Shown: in pieces, positions 5,677 to 7,477 of the stretch
Layout of the letters: the number at the start of each line of letters is the position of its first letter
How positions within the stretch are numbered: the stretch's first letter is position 1
From: Sphingomonadaceae bacterium
Lineage (GTDB): Bacteria > Pseudomonadota > Alphaproteobacteria > Sphingomonadales > Sphingomonadaceae
Direction: 5' to 3'
Assembly (NCBI GenBank): GCA_004282995.1
Contig: SHLU01000115.1
Location: 1-7,477, forward strand
Length of the DNA: 7,477 nt
Translations under genes and position numbers: made by a program
Notes under the pieces: generated by a model
Seen by the model: only the letters and a program-made list of their open reading frames with translations
The model's database searches: none
What the model was told of the DNA's origin: nothing

Positions 5677-7477
5677 ATGTGCGGAATCGCCGGTATCTTC
5701 CATTGCGGGACACCCAAGCCGGTCGATCCGCGTCGCGTTGAACGCATGACCGATACCATGGTCCACCGTGGACCTGACGGTAGCGGCATCTGGACAGAGC
5801 ACGGTGTTGGGCTTGGCCATCGCCGCCTGTCGATCATCGACCTCGAGGGCTCGCCCCAACCGATGCACTCGGTCGATGGACGCGCGGTTCTGGTCTTCAA
5901 CGGCGAAATCTACAACTATCGGGAATTGCGACGTGAGCTCGTGAAGCTTGGCGCGCACTTTGCTACCGAAGGAGACAGCGAGACGATCCTCGCTGCGTGG
6001 CAGCAATGGGGTCCGGACTGTCTGGATCGGCTGGACGGGATGTTCGCCTTTGCCATTTACGACCGGGGTGACAGGACGCTGTTCCTCGCTCGTGACCGGC
6101 TGGGTGTGAAACCTCTGTTCATGGCACCGCTCAGTGACGGCAGCCTCGCTTTCGCATCGGAGCTGAAGGGGCTTCTGGCGCACCCGCTACTTCGGCGCGA
6201 GGCCGATCCGTTGGCGGTCGAGGATTATCTTGCATGGGGCTATGTGCCCGATCATCGATCGATCCTCAAAGGGGTCGAGAAGCTACCAGCAGGTCATTAT
6301 CGACTGCTGCGCCACGATATGCCGCCGCCACGCCCTGTACAGTGGTGGGATGTCGATTTTTCGAACCGGCACAAGGGCAGCACGCAGGACCTCTCTGCCC
6401 GGTTGTTGCACCACCTGCGCGAAGGTGTGGAATCGCGCATGGTGGCCGATGTTCCGCTTGGCGCCTTCCTGTCGGGCGGGGTCGACAGTTCGAGCGTTGT
6501 GGCCTTGATGGCCGAAGCCAGCAATGCGCCTGTCAACACCTGCTCGATCGGCTTCGATGTCGGCGAGCTCGACGAGACCACATACGCCCGCCGAGTGGCT
6601 GATCGTTTCGGCACGCGTCATCACGAGCGGATCGTAGACGCGAACGATTTTGATGCCGTCGAGCAGTTGGCCGGCATGTTCGACGAGCCGTTCGCTGATG
6701 CTTCCGCGCTGCCTACTTGGCGGGTCTGCCAATTGGCCCGCCAGAATGTAAAAGTCGCGCTGTCCGGGGATGGCGCCGACGAAGCCTTCGCGGGATATCG
6801 TCGCCAGGTTTTCCACGCGCGGGAAGAGCAGGTTCGATCGATCCTGCCGCAAGCCTTGCGCAGCGCAGTATTTGGGACGCTTGGCAGGGTCTGGCCCCAG
6901 GCCGACTGGGCCCCGCGTCCGCTGCGGGCGAAGGCAACCTTTCGTGCGCTCGGAACGAGCGGGGAGGAGGGATATGCAGGGGCACTCGCCATATCGCCCC
7001 CCGAATTGCGCCACCACCTCTACACCAACCGAATGATTCGCGAGTTGTCCGGCTATTGTGCCGAGCAACCTTTCATCGACCTGATGCGAAACGCGCCGGC
7101 TCGAACGGGGCTGGATCGTGCGCAGTATGCCGATCTCAAATTCTGGCTGCCCGGCGATATCCTGACCAAGGTCGATCGCACCAGCATGGCTGTAAGTCTC
7201 GAAGCGCGTGAACCGCTGCTCGATCATCGCCTCGTCGAGTTTGCTGCCGGATTGCCGCACCGGGCGCGCATCAGGGGGCGCCAAGGGAAGTGGCTTTTGA
7301 AACACACAATGACCCGATCCTTACCCGAAGACGTGCTCTACAGGCCCAAACAGGGCTTCGTTACTCCGATCGCCCAATGGCTGCGCGGACCGCTTCAGGC
7401 AGAGTGCCAGGCCATCGCCACCAGCGCACCGTTGACGGATTCAGGTTGGTTCGAAGCTTCACGCCTCAAACAATTGG
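5677..7477 (+). CDS. XrtA/PEP-CTERM system amidotransferase, asparagine synthetase B-like (3' end outside window)
   Basis: The frame is open from ATG 5677 to the window end: 600 complete codons, no stop. The family (TIGR03108 type) is a little longer, so only a short C-terminus is missing. The start is fixed by MCGIAGIF, because Cys2 must become the N-terminal nucleophile of the class II glutaminase domain. That domain also shows Arg31 in HRGPDG, GHRRLSIIDLEGS, FNGEIYNY (Asn75, Gly76, Glu77), Asp100 in EGDSET, and RDRLGVKPLF. The synthetase half has the ATP pyrophosphatase loop SGGVDSSS (266-273), SGDGADEAFAGY (363-374) and KVDRTSMAVSLEAREPLLDH (498-517). Both active sites therefore look intact. 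It should use glutamine-derived ammonia to amidate an ATP-activated carboxylate. In this locus the acceptor is probably a sugar acid or peptide of the glycan pathway rather than free aspartate, but that is inference. It lies ten bases after xrtA; the nearest purine run, GAAAGG at 5655-5660, is far from the ATG, so initiation probably relies on readthrough from xrtA. Confidence 0.95.
   Translation, partial: MCGIAGIFHCGTPKPVDPRRVERMTDTMVHRGPDGSGIWTEHGVGLGHRRLSIIDLEGSPQPMHSVDGRAVLVFNGEIYNYRELRRELVKLGAHFATEGDSETILAAWQQWGPDCLDRLDGMFAFAIYDRGDRTLFLARDRLGVKPLFMAPLSDGSLAFASELKGLLAHPLLRREADPLAVEDYLAWGYVPDHRSILKGVEKLPAGHYRLLRHDMPPPRPVQWWDVDFSNRHKGSTQDLSARLLHHLREGVESRMVADVPLGAFLSGGVDSSSVVALMAEASNAPVNTCSIGFDVGELDETTYARRVADRFGTRHHERIVDANDFDAVEQLAGMFDEPFADASALPTWRVCQLARQNVKVALSGDGADEAFAGYRRQVFHAREEQVRSILPQALRSAVFGTLGRVWPQADWAPRPLRAKATFRALGTSGEEGYAGALAISPPELRHHLYTNRMIRELSGYCAEQPFIDLMRNAPARTGLDRAQYADLKFWLPGDILTKVDRTSMAVSLEAREPLLDHRLVEFAAGLPHRARIRGRQGKWLLKHTMTRSLPEDVLYRPKQGFVTPIAQWLRGPLQAECQAIATSAPLTDSGWFEASRLKQL

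Noticed and set aside
5097..5900. A 267-codon reverse-strand open frame across the xrtA-amidotransferase junction
   Set aside because: It is antisense to the EpsI domain and the glutaminase N-terminus, and no motif or start signal supports it.
6283..7305. A 340-codon reverse-strand open frame opposite the amidotransferase
   Set aside because: It lies entirely opposite a gene with intact catalytic motifs, shows no recognisable motif or ribosome binding site, and its composition (rich in Arg, Gln and Pro) is typical of an antisense shadow in GC-rich DNA.

Overview
The window is a dense, single-strand (+) segment of an exosortase A (XrtA/EpsH-type) exopolysaccharide and protein-sorting locus. 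Six genes read in the same direction, with no intergenic gap longer than 31 bases. In order they are: an XrtA-associated AAA-type ATPase (5' end outside the window), a DUF3473-type polysaccharide deacetylase, a FemAB-like GNAT-fold protein, a TIGR03087-type glycosyltransferase, exosortase A carrying a C-terminal EpsI (DUF3485) domain, and an asparagine-synthetase-like amidotransferase (3' end outside the window). The base composition is fairly GC-rich. This gene order with a fused XrtA-EpsI is what I would expect from an alphaproteobacterium of the Sphingomonadales (Erythrobacter/Altererythrobacter-like). The taxon is inferred from remembered gene order and was not tested.

Layout: 1-923 ATPase tail; 924-954 short spacer with a ribosome binding site; 955-1827 deacetylase; 1824-2888 FemAB-like gene (ATGA, 4-base overlap); 2888-4114 glycosyltransferase (TGATG, 1-base overlap); 4104-5666 xrtA-epsI fusion (11-base overlap, near-perfect Shine-Dalgarno inside the previous gene); 5667-5676 ten-base spacer; 5677 to the window end amidotransferase. 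The overlaps indicate one polycistronic, translationally coupled operon. I see no internal promoter, terminator, RNA gene, mobile element, CRISPR array or substantial repeat.

How the genes may work together: XrtA is a membrane cysteine transpeptidase that cleaves C-terminal PEP-CTERM sorting tails, and its genome-wide co-occurrence with extracellular polysaccharide genes is established. The glycosyltransferase, deacetylase, FemAB-like protein and amidotransferase are the usual cytosolic or membrane-associated companions thought to build and decorate the surface glycan. The ATPase is a recurring partner of unknown detailed role. The acceptor chemistry of the FemAB-like protein, the amidotransferase and the EpsI domain is not established by the sequence. 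The system itself is a known type. The points worth a second look are the XrtA-EpsI fusion, the combination of three glycan-modifying enzymes, the variant GT4 motif and the long coiled-coil tail on the ATPase.
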